From Deltaproteobacteria bacterium (GTDB lineage: Bacteria > Desulfobacterota > Desulfobacteria > Desulfobacterales > ETH-SRB1): a DNA stretch of 5,135 nucleotides. Location: assembly GCA_030627475.1 (NCBI GenBank), contig DAOURZ010000126.1:1-5135 (forward strand), in the 5' to 3' direction. Position 1 is the first letter of the stretch; each line of letters opens with the position of its first letter. The position numbers and the translations under genes were made by a program. Positions 5,119 to 5,135 of this stretch are shown here, in pieces. The notes under the pieces were generated by a model that worked only from the letters and a program-made list of their open reading frames with translations, did not search any database and was not told where the DNA came from.

Positions 5119-5135
5119 AAGACATAGGGGTCAGA
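5119..5135 (-). repeat. Partial REP-like box, copy D, cut by the window edge
   Basis: Sixteen bases (AAGACATAGGGGTCAG, 5119-5134) are identical to 1884-1899, the left arm and loop of box C. The next base differs (A instead of G) and the window then ends, so the presence of the right arm cannot be judged. Confidence 0.65.

Overview
The window is an AT-rich, repeat-laden accessory stretch of a bacterial chromosome or contig. All four protein-coding loci lie on the minus strand: two intact genes and two broken ones. The gene content suggests an anaerobic Gram-negative bacterium, perhaps of the Desulfobacterota: a REP-associated tyrosine transposase, a PF09820/PF08011-type ATPase-nuclease, an ATPase_2/DUF234 protein and an S23-like four-helix-bundle protein. 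That assignment is an inference from style and family distribution. The window contains no rRNA, tRNA or ribosomal-protein marker to confirm it.

Layout from left to right: a 76-bp dispersed repeat (copy A, 1-76); a 155-bp array of 21 CTG-initial heptamers (78-232); an intact AAA-ATPase/PD-(D/E)XK protein (267-1805, minus); a short inverted repeat box with a hairpin (1882-1911); a RAYT pseudogene (1911-2850, minus) broken by an in-frame TGA and one frameshift; copy B of the 76-bp repeat (2872-2947), which contains a good sigma70-type promoter reading into the RAYT; an intact ATPase_2/DUF234 protein (2990-4360, minus); a gene-free stretch with operator-like inverted repeats and a degenerate heptamer array (4381-4704); a four-helix-bundle pseudogene (4705-5063, minus), also with one nonsense codon and one frameshift and flanked by heptamer runs in opposite orientation; and the beginning of another repeat box at the right edge (5119-5135).

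The genes do not form an obvious pathway. The picture is of a RAYT/REP-like system: a single-strand HUH transposase gene sits between inverted copies of a 21-bp core. One copy abuts its stop codon, and the other lies in a promoter-bearing repeat upstream. The 76-bp repeat occurs again beyond the ATPase-nuclease gene, so copies A and B bracket the ATPase-nuclease plus the RAYT. The RAYT can no longer make its full product from this locus, so any mobility of the repeats would need a helper elsewhere in the genome. The two ATPase-nuclease proteins are from different families, each with a P-loop module at the N-terminus and a nuclease-like fold at the C-terminus. Their biological roles are not settled, and defence or mobile-element functions are only possibilities. 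Four separate 7-bp-period arrays with different sequences, all outside genes or at gene edges, are the most unusual feature at the DNA level.
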